From the NCBI GenBank assembly GCA_965140735.1, contig OZ223306.1, positions 186,001 to 250,000 on the forward strand: a DNA stretch of 64,000 nucleotides, in the 5' to 3' direction. The translations under genes were made by a program, and so were the position numbers. The notes beneath the pieces are model-generated. The model did no database searches. It worked only from the letters and a program-made list of their open reading frames with translations, and was not told the origin of the DNA. The stretch comes from Fusibacter_A sp965140735 (GTDB lineage Bacteria > Bacillota > Clostridia > Peptostreptococcales > Acidaminobacteraceae). Positions 27,401 through 35,600 of the stretch are shown here, piece after piece (the first letter of the stretch is position 1; the number at the start of each line of letters is the position of its first letter).

Positions 27401-28429
27401 ATGAAAAAATTATTTACCTTAATTAAAAATACGCTTGAAAAGGGAGAAGACCTTGTCCTCTGTAGCATTATAGCGAGTTCGGGATCGACACCGAGAGGAA
27501 GAGGTGCTAAAATGATCGTCTTTAGTGATGGCACGATTGCAGGCACAATTGGTGGTGGAACCGTTGAATTTGAAAGCATCAAGCTTGCTCAAAAAGCGTT
27601 CGATACAAAATCAGCTTTTAAGCAGAGCTATAATCTGACTGCAAATGAAACTGCCGATATAGGGATGATTTGTGGTGGACAAGTGGTTGTTTATTTTCAG
27701 TATTACGCTGGCAATGATGAGAAAGCACTGAATCTGTTCGATTATATAGAATCTGCCTTTAAGCGGACTTGTGATACTTGGCTCATCAGTTATATCTCAG
27801 AAGGGTGTATGGAACAAATCGGCATCTATGAGCAAGGCAAAGGGATGGTCTTTGGAAAAGATATCCCGTTAGAGGCGATTAAACCTCTTCTTAAAAGTAA
27901 GGGGGTACTGAAAAAAGGAGAACCTACTTATTATGTAGAGCCTCTGACACAATCTGGAACTGTTTATGTTTTTGGAGGTGGGCATGTATCTCAAGAACTT
28001 GTACCAATGATTGCACATGTTGGTTTTAGGGTTGTTGTCTATGAAGATCGAGAGGCATTTGCAGATGCTCAATTATTTCCACAAGGGGTAAGAACGATTG
28101 TGGGAAAATTTGATGATATTTCAAGCAGGATTAATTTGACAGAAAATGATTATGTGGTGATTATGACGAGAGGGCATCAAGCAGATTATGAAGTCCTTGA
28201 GCAAGTCATGAGGACACCGGTAGCCTATGTAGGCCTTATTGGAAGTGCAAGTAAAAAGGCGAATACGTTTAAACTTCTTGTGGCAGCAGGCATTCCTGAG
28301 ACAGAGCTTGATCGTATTCATACACCGATAGGGCTCTCCATTAAAGGGGAAACACCTGCTGAGATTGCTGTGAGTATTACAGGTGAGATGATTCTTTTTA
28401 GGGCAGAACTAAGCGAGGCAAGGCAATGA
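27401..28429 (+). CDS. XdhC/CoxI-family protein
   Basis: The 342-residue protein has the XdhC-CoxI domain (IIASSGSTPRGRGAKM and GTIGGGTVEFESI, about 24-65) and a C-terminal Rossmann domain (VYVFGGGHVSQEL about 190; YVVIMTRGHQADYEVL about 248; AYVGLIGSASKK). XdhC proteins bind and finish molybdenum cofactor for molybdenum hydroxylases such as xanthine dehydrogenase. No such enzyme is in the window. It overlaps the next gene by four bases (ATGA). Confidence 0.9.
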   Translation: MKKLFTLIKNTLEKGEDLVLCSIIASSGSTPRGRGAKMIVFSDGTIAGTIGGGTVEFESIKLAQKAFDTKSAFKQSYNLTANETADIGMICGGQVVVYFQYYAGNDEKALNLFDYIESAFKRTCDTWLISYISEGCMEQIGIYEQGKGMVFGKDIPLEAIKPLLKSKGVLKKGEPTYYVEPLTQSGTVYVFGGGHVSQELVPMIAHVGFRVVVYEDREAFADAQLFPQGVRTIVGKFDDISSRINLTENDYVVIMTRGHQADYEVLEQVMRTPVAYVGLIGSASKKANTFKLLVAAGIPETELDRIHTPIGLSIKGETPAEIAVSITGEMILFRAELSEARQ

Positions 28430-28968
28430 AAAAACCGTTACATCTTTTAATTACTGGAGAAGTTGGTGTTGGGAAGACTTTTTTAGTTCAGAGATTGCTT
28501 AAACATAATCAAAGATCTGTTAGAGGTTTTATCTCCAAATGGATGTCGTCGGATGAAAAAATCAAATCAGGCGTGTATTTATTTCCAGCAACTGCAGAAA
28601 CCTATTTGTGTACAGCGCAAAATTGTGTTGCAACTTGTGAAAAATCGGGATTTAATATCATACATCCTAAGGTATTTGATACCTATGGTGTTGAACTATT
28701 GAGTATACCCAAAACCCAAAATAAGAGTCTTATTTTGATGGATGAATTAGGGTTTATGGAGTCAGAGTCACCTCTATTTTGCAAAATGGTTCTAAATGTA
28801 CTTGATGGTAGTGTGCCTATCTTAGCAGTGGTAAAAAAGAAAGAGACCCTATTTCTAGATGAAGTCAGGGCACATAAAAATGCTGAACTTTTCTGTGTGA
28901 CAGAAGAGAATCGAGAATTACTATATCATGAATTGATTTCAAAAATAGAGTCTTGGCACGTGGATTAA
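28426..28968 (+). CDS. P-loop nucleoside-triphosphatase, THEP1-like
   Basis: The 180-residue protein has an N-terminal P-loop GEVGVGKT (about 11-18), then VRGFISKW (compare GFxTxE of THEP1 NTPases) and a Walker B with the THEP1-like continuation LILMDELGFMES (about 103). Two to four cysteines near residues 65-75 (CTAQNCVATC) are unusual and could bind metal. It is coupled to the XdhC-like gene by a four-base overlap and closes the operon. Its role there is unknown. Confidence 0.75.
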   Translation: MKKPLHLLITGEVGVGKTFLVQRLLKHNQRSVRGFISKWMSSDEKIKSGVYLFPATAETYLCTAQNCVATCEKSGFNIIHPKVFDTYGVELLSIPKTQNKSLILMDELGFMESESPLFCKMVLNVLDGSVPILAVVKKKETLFLDEVRAHKNAELFCVTEENRELLYHELISKIESWHVD

Positions 28969-28972
28969 AAGT

Positions 28973-29034
28973 AACCCCCCTAATGGGTGTTTTGAGCAAT
29001 ATCTAGTTCATAACACACCATTTAGGGGGTTTTA
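28973..29034 (+). terminator. Long hairpin terminator after the metal-importer operon
   Basis: AACCCCCCTAATGGGTGTT (28973-28991) pairs almost fully with AACACACCATTTAGGGGGTT (29012-29031). The T run after it is short (TTTT), so efficiency is uncertain. Confidence 0.75.
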
Positions 29035-29049
29035 ATATGGAATGATGGA

Positions 29050-29194
29050 TTGTTGATTCTTGTTTAGTGTTCTATAATTAAATTGTAGACCTCTTGAAGA
29101 GTATGCGATGCCGTATAATGGCAGTTGGTTCCTGAGAAACTGATTTTTAGAAACTTTAGCAAATAAATTGGATAAAAGATAAGGAGGCATATAA
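29050..29194 (+). promoter_or_regulatory. Promoter and structured leader of the aldolase-like gene
   Basis: TTGTTG (29050-29055) lies 17 bases before a perfect TATAAT (29073-29078), so the message should begin near 29085 with a 110-base leader. The leader holds three small hairpins in a row: CTCTTGAAGAG, TGCC-GTATAAT-GGCA and CAGTT...AACTG. I do not recognise a known riboswitch class, and the T-box consensus AGGGTGG is absent. Confidence 0.5.
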
Positions 29195-30220
29195 ATGCAG
29201 CATTTTGAAAGTGATTATTTAGAGGGTGCTCATCCTTTAATTTTACAAAAACTTATTGAAACTAATATGGAAAAGACACCGGGTTATGGTTGTGATCATT
29301 ATTGTGAAAGTGCGAAAATAAAAATTAGAAAAGCCTGTGGCTGTGAGCATGCAGAAATACATTTTTTAGTAGGCGGGACTCAAACCAATGCAACCGTTAT
29401 AAAAGCACTTTTGAGATCATATGAAGGTGTCTTAGCTGCTGAAACAGGACATATCAGTACCCATGAAGCAGGTGCTATTGAAGCTGGTGGTCATAAGGTT
29501 TTAACATTGCCACATGAACTTGGAAAGATAAGTGCAGAAAGCGCAGAACACTATATAGAACTTTTTTATAAAGATGCCAATCACGATCATATCGTTAAAC
29601 CTGGGATGATCTACATCTCTCATCCAACTGAATATGGCACGTTATATACCAAAGAGGAACTTGAAAAATTGAATCATGTTTGTGAAAAATACAAAATCCC
29701 ATTATTTTTAGATGGTGCGCGTTTGGGTTATGGCTTAATGTCGAAAAATACGGATGTCACACTGGAAGTGATTGCAGAAAATTGTGATGTGTTTTACATT
29801 GGCGGGACTAAAGTAGGCGCTTTATTTGGTGAAGCTGTTGTAATCACAAAACCTAGCTTGGTGGATAATTTCTTTACACTGATTAAACAACAAGGCGCGT
29901 TACTTGCAAAGGGTAGACTTTTAGGCGTTCAGTTTGATACACTTTTTACAGATCGTTTATATTTTGATATTTCTAAACATGCCATTGATATGGCGGAAAA
30001 GTTAAAGACAGGCTTTATAAATAAAGGTTATCAGTTTTATTTTGAATCCCCTACAAATCAACAATTCATTGTTTTGAATAACGAAAAGATGAAACAATTA
30101 TCAGAAAAGGTCTCATTTGGTTTTTGGGAAACGTTAGATGACGATCACACCGTGGTTCGTTTTGCAACGAGTTGGGCAACAAAAGAAAGTGATATTGATC
30201 TGCTGTTTGAGTTGATTTAA
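29195..30220 (+). CDS. Threonine-aldolase-like PLP enzyme (beta-eliminating lyase family)
   Basis: The 341-residue fold-type I PLP enzyme resembles low-specificity L-threonine aldolase. Visible features are the N-terminal SDYLEGAHP, the segment IHFLVGGTQTNATVI (about 55), ETGHISTHEAGAIEAGGHK (about 88), the PLP-binding Asp in LFLDGARLGYG (about 173) and the Schiff-base lysine in YIGGTKVGA (about 205). Threonine aldolases cleave threonine to glycine and acetaldehyde; related lyases exist, so substrate is likely but unproven. ATG 29195 follows AAGGAGG. Confidence 0.85.
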   Translation: MQHFESDYLEGAHPLILQKLIETNMEKTPGYGCDHYCESAKIKIRKACGCEHAEIHFLVGGTQTNATVIKALLRSYEGVLAAETGHISTHEAGAIEAGGHKVLTLPHELGKISAESAEHYIELFYKDANHDHIVKPGMIYISHPTEYGTLYTKEELEKLNHVCEKYKIPLFLDGARLGYGLMSKNTDVTLEVIAENCDVFYIGGTKVGALFGEAVVITKPSLVDNFFTLIKQQGALLAKGRLLGVQFDTLFTDRLYFDISKHAIDMAEKLKTGFINKGYQFYFESPTNQQFIVLNNEKMKQLSEKVSFGFWETLDDDHTVVRFATSWATKESDIDLLFELI

Positions 30221-30248
30221 GCGATACTAAGTTCTAATATTAAAGCAA

Positions 30249-30290
30249 AATGCCATGAATCTAAATTAAAGATTCGTGGCATTATTTTTG
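30249..30290. terminator. Bidirectional terminator between convergent genes
   Basis: AATGCCATGAATCT pairs with AGATTCGTGGCATT (one G-U pair), followed by a T-rich run on the plus strand and preceded by A-rich sequence. The arm overlaps the last codons and stop of the HxlR gene (30266), so one sequence ends both transcripts. Confidence 0.75.
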
Positions 30291-30604
30291 ATGTACTTAT
30301 TTCCCCAAGTCTCAAGGCTATCTAGAACGTCTGAAAAAGCATTTCCCATATCACTGAGTTCGTATTCTACTTTAGGCGGTATTTGGGGATAAACTGTCCT
30401 AATGATCATGCCATAGCTCTCCAAAGTCCGCAGTTGTTTAGTGAGTGTTGCTTGAGTGATATCAGGTAGAGCACGTTGTAACTCATTAAATCGATATTTA
30501 TGATCTCTTAGATGAGATAAGATGATGAGAGCCCACTTTCCAGATAATATTTTTTGAGAAGTGGCATAGGGACATTTCCCGAATAATTCTTCTTGTGTTA
30601 ACAT
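30266..30604 (-). CDS. HxlR-family transcriptional regulator (YtfH-like)
   Basis: The 112-residue winged-helix protein begins MLTQEELFGKCPYATSQKILSGK, where the conserved Cys (residue 11) matches the redox-sensing position of YodB/HypR/QorR-type HxlR proteins. LPDITQATLTKQLRTLESYGMI is the recognition region and VEYELSDMGNAF the wing. ATG 30604 follows AAGGAGG. It is divergent from a QorB-like gene, as ytfH is from ytfG in E. coli, and probably represses it until quinone or disulfide stress. Confidence 0.9.
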   Translation of the reverse strand: MLTQEELFGKCPYATSQKILSGKWALIILSHLRDHKYRFNELQRALPDITQATLTKQLRTLESYGMIIRTVYPQIPPKVEYELSDMGNAFSDVLDSLETWGNKYIKNNATNL

Positions 30605-30618
30605 AAGACCTCCTTAAT

Positions 30619-30636
30619 AGTATCTCAAAAGATACT
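30619..30636. promoter_or_regulatory. Inverted repeat, probable HxlR operator
   Basis: AGTATCT and AGATACT form a perfect 7-bp inverted repeat with a CAAA spacer, 15 bases before the HxlR start and 22 bases before the -35 box of the divergent qorB-like gene. Location and form suit an HxlR dimer site. Confidence 0.6.
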
Positions 30637-30657
30637 AAGTATTAAAAAAGAACGTAC

Positions 30658-30686
30658 TTGTTGTAATGATCCTAACCTAATATAAT
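30658..30686 (+). promoter_or_regulatory. Sigma-A promoter of the qorB-like gene
   Basis: TTGTTG (30658-30663), a 17-base spacer and a perfect TATAAT (30681-30686). The operator at 30619 lies just upstream. Confidence 0.7.
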
Positions 30687-30752
30687 GTGTATATAGTCAA
30701 TTATATCACTAGCGAACGTGATACACAAATAGAAAATAAGGAGGCAACATTC

Positions 30753-31616
30753 ATGAAAATATTAGTTACAGGTGCAACTGGGAAATTAGGTACAAAAGTA
30801 GTGAATCACTTACTTGAAACCGTATCGCCAAATAAGCTTGCAGTCAGTGTTCGGAATCCAGAGAAGGCAGCACATTTAAAGGCACTGGGCATAGAGGTTA
30901 GACAGGGTGATTTTGATAAGCCTGAAACATTAAAAATAGCTTTTTCAGGTATAGATCGTCTGTTGATCATATCAACTGATGGTGACAATGAAACGAGAAT
31001 ACGCCAACATACAAATGCAGTTCAAGCAGCTCAAGAAGCAGGTGTAAAGTTTATTGCTTATACAAGTTTAGGCAATGCAAGTGAGAGTAAGTTGTTTTTG
31101 GCACCAGTACATCAAGCCACAGAGGCAGCTATTCTAAAAACAGGTATTCCATATGCTTTTCTTAGAAACAATTGGTATCTTGAAAATGAAATTGGGAGTA
31201 TTCAAGGTGCGTTAGCAGGTGCACCTTGGGTAACTTCAGCGGGTAATGGAAAAGTAGGTTGGGCACTTCAAGAGGATTACGCAGAAGCAGCTGCTAAAGT
31301 GCTTTCAGGTAGTGGTCATGAGAATTCCATTTATGAACTTTCAGGTGTACTGAGGACTCAAGAAGAGCTTGTTGCCGCTCTTGAAACAGTAATAGGGAAG
31401 TCAGTGTCAGTTCAGCAAGTGGATGATTCAACTTATGGCAATATAATGAAAGATGCTGGTATACCAGAATTTATTATACCTATGCTCATCAATATTCAGT
31501 CAGATATACGAAAAGGTGCATTAGAAGTTCCAAAAAGTGATTTTGAAAAAGTACTTGGTCATCCAGTAACGCCGATTGAAGAAGCATTGGCTCAAATTGT
31601 GAGTACAATTGGTTAG
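30753..31616 (+). CDS. qorB: NAD(P)H:quinone oxidoreductase 2-like protein (NmrA family)
   Basis: The 287-residue atypical short-chain dehydrogenase has the NmrA nucleotide motif VTGATGKLGTKVV (about 5-17), SVRNPEKAAHL, VRQGDFDKPETL and the later LRNNWYLEN. Length equals that of E. coli QorB/YtfG (286), which reduces quinones with NADPH. ATG 30753 follows AAGGAGG. Position beside a divergent HxlR gene supports the assignment. Confidence 0.87.
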   Translation: MKILVTGATGKLGTKVVNHLLETVSPNKLAVSVRNPEKAAHLKALGIEVRQGDFDKPETLKIAFSGIDRLLIISTDGDNETRIRQHTNAVQAAQEAGVKFIAYTSLGNASESKLFLAPVHQATEAAILKTGIPYAFLRNNWYLENEIGSIQGALAGAPWVTSAGNGKVGWALQEDYAEAAAKVLSGSGHENSIYELSGVLRTQEELVAALETVIGKSVSVQQVDDSTYGNIMKDAGIPEFIIPMLINIQSDIRKGALEVPKSDFEKVLGHPVTPIEEALAQIVSTIG

Positions 31617-31649
31617 ATAAAGGCTTGTAAGTGGCATATGCTGAATTCC

Positions 31650-31678
31650 TTGATATTCACATTAAACTATATTATAAT
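31650..31678 (+). promoter_or_regulatory. Sigma-A promoter of the FutA-like importer operon
   Basis: TTGATA (31650-31655), a 17-base spacer and a perfect TATAAT (31673-31678), about 46 bases before ATG 31724. Confidence 0.75.
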
Positions 31679-31723
31679 ATCGTAGAAGCACAGAAAAATA
31701 AGAAAAATCAAGGATGGCATAGG

Positions 31724-32863
31724 ATGAAAAGAAATGTATTAGTTATAATGATAGTGGCTTTCACAATGATCCTTATGGCTTGTGGTACTGGCAATGTATC
31801 TGAGCAACCAGCAGATAAGTCTGCTGAGGCATCAACAGTAGAAGCACCAGTGGTAGAAGCAGAAGTACCAACAACTGAAGCCGAAGTGGATTCAAAAGGA
31901 TGGCATTCTGAATTTTATAATGCAGAAAAAATGAATGGCGTTGTACTCAATATGTATGGTGTTACGGATTCCATTATCCCTGTTTTAGATCAATTTACAG
32001 AGGATACAGGGATTGTTGTGGAGAACTTGACCATGAAAAATGGCGAAATATTACAGCGACTAATCAATGAAAAAGATTCAGGTACTGTAATTGCTGATGT
32101 TTGGTTTACAGGTGGCGCGGATACTTTTATTAGTGCAGCGCAACAAGGGTTACTACATGCCTATCATTCTCCAGAAGGAGAAGTTTTAGGTGATATCATG
32201 AAAGATAAAGACGGTTTTTGGTATGGCACATCTTTGACTTTGGTGAACTGGGTGGTCAATACGGATTTAATTGCAGAAAAGGGCCTTAAAATGCCAGAGA
32301 CATGGGATGATTTGCTTCAAGAAGGTTTAAAGGGCGAAGTTTCTATGTCAAACCCGGCATCATCAGGAACAGCGTATAACACTGTAAGTGCTATTCTTCA
32401 AGTACGTGGTGAAGAAGCGGGCTGGGCATATTTAGACCAATTAATTGACCAAGTCCCATTTTTTACTGCAAGAGGAAGTGATCCAGCACAAAATGTGGTT
32501 TCAGGCGAAGCCATCGTGGGAATCAATGCAAGTAATGGAGATCGTGAACTCGAAGAGAATAATGCACATATTAAACTGGTTTATCCTAAAGATGGTACTG
32601 GCTGGTGGCCACAACCCGTTGCAATTGTTGAAGGATCTGAAAAACTAGATGAAGCAAAGGTCTTTGTAGATTGGTTAATTTCAAAACGTGGTATGGAGAC
32701 AATTGCCGAAGTGAGAAATGCTGCTGTTGCGAGAAATGATGTGGCGATTCCAGAAGGTATTGTGGACATTAACGATATTGAGCTTTTACCAGTGGATTTC
32801 CAAGCAAATGCTGCTGACAGAGATGCTATTTTAACAGAGTGGGAAAAACATATAGAAAAATAG
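31724..32863 (+). CDS. ABC transporter substrate-binding lipoprotein (FutA/AfuA/PhnS fold)
   Basis: The 379-residue protein has a lipoprotein signal ending ILMACG, then an acidic Val/Glu/Ala-rich linker and a family 1-type binding domain: NMYGVTDSIIPVLDQFTEDTGI, DVWFTGGADTFI, GFWYGTSLTLVNWVVNTDL and GEVSMSNPASSGTAYN. The paired tyrosines that bind ferric iron in FbpA are not apparent near the C-terminal half (VRNAAVARNDV stands where YYP-type sequence is expected). A phosphate-ester, phosphonate or sugar-phosphate ligand, as in PhnS and AfuA, is therefore as likely as iron. Confidence 0.83.
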   Translation: MKRNVLVIMIVAFTMILMACGTGNVSEQPADKSAEASTVEAPVVEAEVPTTEAEVDSKGWHSEFYNAEKMNGVVLNMYGVTDSIIPVLDQFTEDTGIVVENLTMKNGEILQRLINEKDSGTVIADVWFTGGADTFISAAQQGLLHAYHSPEGEVLGDIMKDKDGFWYGTSLTLVNWVVNTDLIAEKGLKMPETWDDLLQEGLKGEVSMSNPASSGTAYNTVSAILQVRGEEAGWAYLDQLIDQVPFFTARGSDPAQNVVSGEAIVGINASNGDRELEENNAHIKLVYPKDGTGWWPQPVAIVEGSEKLDEAKVFVDWLISKRGMETIAEVRNAAVARNDVAIPEGIVDINDIELLPVDFQANAADRDAILTEWEKHIEK

Positions 32864-32878
32864 AATTTAGAGGGACAG

Positions 32879-34558
32879 ATGAATCAAAATAGAAGTAAGA
32901 TCTTAACAATCTCATATGGCTTAATGATCGCCTTTTTAATCTATTTTGTAGCATTACCCGTTGTTAGTGTTGTCATATATGGTTTTAGTGCTGAAAATAG
33001 TATATTGGGCAATTTGAAAGGTATAGAAAGAAGTTTAGGTTATCTGAAAAATAGTATGATCGTATCCGTAACAGTCACAGTATTTGCGACTCTTATTGGA
33101 TTAGTCATGTCCTTTACACTTAATAGAGTAACTTTTATGGGAAGAAGAATCATGAAAATTTTGGTTCTTCTTCCTTTTGTCAATCCACCATTTGTAGGCA
33201 GTATATCATATATTATGCTCTTTGGTAAACGCGGATTGATCACACATCAACTACTTGGACTCACCATATCACCATTTGGACTCCAGGGCATACTGATCAT
33301 TCAAATTCTAAGTTTAAGTTCGCATGCCTATCTTTTAATTTCGAGTTCCATTAGAAAGATAGATGTCACTTTGGAAGACGCAGCTAGAAATCTAGGGGCT
33401 ACAGAAGGCAATATATTTCGAACAATAACTGTACCGATGATGCGACCGGAAATTTTAGGCACTGCGCTTTTGATCTTTTTGGAATCTATGGCGGATTTCA
33501 GTACGCCTCTTGTGATAGGGGGGAGTTATCAGACTTTGGCATCGGATTTGTACATACAGATAACTGGATTATATGATATGACTTCAGCAACCGTATCAGG
33601 CATCATCTTGTTGATTCCCTGTATTGGCATCTTTATCCTACATAAGTATTACTTTTCTAGGCACAGTTACTTTTCAGAAGATAATATATCTTTGGATATT
33701 GAATACAAATTTATTGGCAAGAAAACAAAGGTATTTTTGGTCACATTTTGTGGCTTATTCATCAGTTTTGTGCTTGCAAAATATCTCTTTATTGTCATTG
33801 GCGCTTTAACTAAGTCTTGGGGGCACGATTATACTTTTACGCTTGAACACATCAAGGCACTTGGTGGCAGAAAATACAAGCCCTTTGTAAATTCTTTCAA
33901 GCTGGCGACGATAAGTGCGTTGGTTGCGTCTGCCACTGGGGTTACACTTGCTTATCTCATCAAGGTAAAACAACTCAAATTTTCTGGAACAGCAGATTTT
34001 CTGGCAACAGTACCAGCAGCCATACCTGGGATACTCTTTGGCATAAGTTATTTGGTAACATTTAAATATCCACTCTTTGGAATTGGACGATTGTGGTTTA
34101 TTGGTACGAAGGGAATCGTGCTTATGGGATCAACTGTCATTATTTATTTGATCTGTATTGCTCGGTTTATGAACACTGGATTGAGATCAGGTTATGCCCT
34201 TTTTGAACATATACATCCAGATATAGAAAAGGCATCATATAATCTCGGTGCAAGTGTCGCTCAGACTTTTATAAGAATTATAGTACCTTTGATGAAAGAT
34301 GCCTTTACAGCTTCTTTTCTTAAGAGTTTTTCATCGGGGATGGTAACTTTAGGAGCGATTATTCTATTGCTCATCCCATCGAACAAGGTAGCGGTTCAAC
34401 AGGTATTCCAAATTATTACCAGTAGCGACACTGGAAATGCAGCTGCAATGTCATTGATGCTGTCTCTTATGACATTTGTTTTTATGAGTGGCTATTATAT
34501 GCTGTTCAATGCAAAAGCGTTGATCGTTCGATCTGTTGAAATAGGAAGGCGGAAATAG
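32879..34558 (+). CDS. Fused double permease of FutA-like ABC importer
   Basis: The 559-residue protein has two homologous permease halves of about six membrane segments each. EAA-type coupling loops appear twice: LEDAARNLGATEGNIFRTITVPMM (about 165) and IEKASYNLGASVAQTFIRIIVPLM (about 450). This fusion is the usual form for FbpB/AfuB/PhnU-V-like permeases. GAGGGA precedes ATG 32879. Confidence 0.91.
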   Translation: MNQNRSKILTISYGLMIAFLIYFVALPVVSVVIYGFSAENSILGNLKGIERSLGYLKNSMIVSVTVTVFATLIGLVMSFTLNRVTFMGRRIMKILVLLPFVNPPFVGSISYIMLFGKRGLITHQLLGLTISPFGLQGILIIQILSLSSHAYLLISSSIRKIDVTLEDAARNLGATEGNIFRTITVPMMRPEILGTALLIFLESMADFSTPLVIGGSYQTLASDLYIQITGLYDMTSATVSGIILLIPCIGIFILHKYYFSRHSYFSEDNISLDIEYKFIGKKTKVFLVTFCGLFISFVLAKYLFIVIGALTKSWGHDYTFTLEHIKALGGRKYKPFVNSFKLATISALVASATGVTLAYLIKVKQLKFSGTADFLATVPAAIPGILFGISYLVTFKYPLFGIGRLWFIGTKGIVLMGSTVIIYLICIARFMNTGLRSGYALFEHIHPDIEKASYNLGASVAQTFIRIIVPLMKDAFTASFLKSFSSGMVTLGAIILLLIPSNKVAVQQVFQIITSSDTGNAAAMSLMLSLMTFVFMSGYYMLFNAKALIVRSVEIGRRK

Positions 34559-34559
34559 C

Positions 34560-35594
34560 ATGAGTTTACGTATTGAAGATATCTCTAAAGATTTTAACGG
34601 CTTTCAGGCCCTTAAAAAAGTAAATATAGAGGTAAAAGAAGGTGAAATCTTGGCTCTGTTGGGGTCGTCAGGTTGTGGCAAAACCACCTTGCTCAGGATT
34701 ATTGCAGGTCTAATTGAACAAACAGAAGGCAAAATATGGATTAACGATGCAGACATCTCCAGTTGGCCTGCGCAAAAGCGCAATACAGCTATGGTATTTC
34801 AAAATTATGCGCTATTTCCTCACATGAATCTTGAAGAGAATATCGCCTATGGTTTAACCCTTAGAAAAATAGGTCGAAGTGAAATTAGAATTCGGGTAGA
34901 CGAGGTGTTAAATCAAGTTCAACTTGGTGGGTTAAATAAGCGAAAGATTCAAGAATTAAGTGGTGGACAGAAGCAAAGAGCAGCACTTGCAAGAGCGCTT
35001 ATTACAAAACCCGATATATTGCTCTTTGATGAGCCCTTGAGTAATTTAGATGAAAAACTCAGAGTTAATCTGCGTGAGGAAATCAGTCGAATCCAAAAGG
35101 AGACAGGCATTACTTCCATTTATGTGACGCACGATCAGAAGGAAGCTATGGCAATTGCGCATAAAATTGCAGTGATGAGTCATGGGGAAATCGTCCAATG
35201 GGGAGACCCAGAGGATATCTTTTATCGACCTATTAATGCTTTTACTGCTGATTTTATGGGGCGTGTCAACGTTTTTGAATGTCGAAAAAATAGTCAGGGT
35301 AAATTTTCATTTCTTGAAAAAACAATTAGGACGTCCTCAGAATCAAATTCCGTTCAAATTCTTTTACCTCCCGAAGAAGTGGATATTTATGCGGAGGATA
35401 CTGGACATCTAATCCAAGGGACTGTTGTGGAAATTGAAATGTCTGGTGCTTTAGTTCACTATCGTATAAAGGTTAAAGACCAATATATTTATGCATATAG
35501 GTTACGCAGAGCCAAAGAGGGTATTTATAACAGAAATCAAAAGGTTTGGATTGACTTTGATATTGAAACAGTTCATATTTTTAAAGAAAGGTAG
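34560..35594 (+). CDS. ABC transporter ATP-binding protein with C-terminal TOBE-like domain
   Basis: The 344-residue ATPase has Walker A GSSGCGKTT (about 35), MVFQNYALFPH, signature LSGGQKQR (about 133), Walker B ILLFDEPLSNLD and THDQKEAM. The region after about 235 is a TOBE-like substrate or regulatory domain. It is of the FbpC/PotA type. ATG 34560 is two bases after the permease stop. Confidence 0.92.
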   Translation: MSLRIEDISKDFNGFQALKKVNIEVKEGEILALLGSSGCGKTTLLRIIAGLIEQTEGKIWINDADISSWPAQKRNTAMVFQNYALFPHMNLEENIAYGLTLRKIGRSEIRIRVDEVLNQVQLGGLNKRKIQELSGGQKQRAALARALITKPDILLFDEPLSNLDEKLRVNLREEISRIQKETGITSIYVTHDQKEAMAIAHKIAVMSHGEIVQWGDPEDIFYRPINAFTADFMGRVNVFECRKNSQGKFSFLEKTIRTSSESNSVQILLPPEEVDIYAEDTGHLIQGTVVEIEMSGALVHYRIKVKDQYIYAYRLRRAKEGIYNRNQKVWIDFDIETVHIFKER

Positions 35595-35600
35595 ACATAG

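Noticed and set aside
29085..29194. T-box or glycine riboswitch before the aldolase-like gene
   Set aside because: Neither AGGGTGG nor the glycine core (GCGCCGAAGG, CTCTCAGG) is present; reported only as an unassigned leader.
31724..35594. Calling the importer a ferric-iron (FbpABC) system
   Set aside because: The expected iron-binding tyrosine pair is not seen and a PHP phosphoesterase is in the operon; left as FutA/AfuA/PhnS-like.
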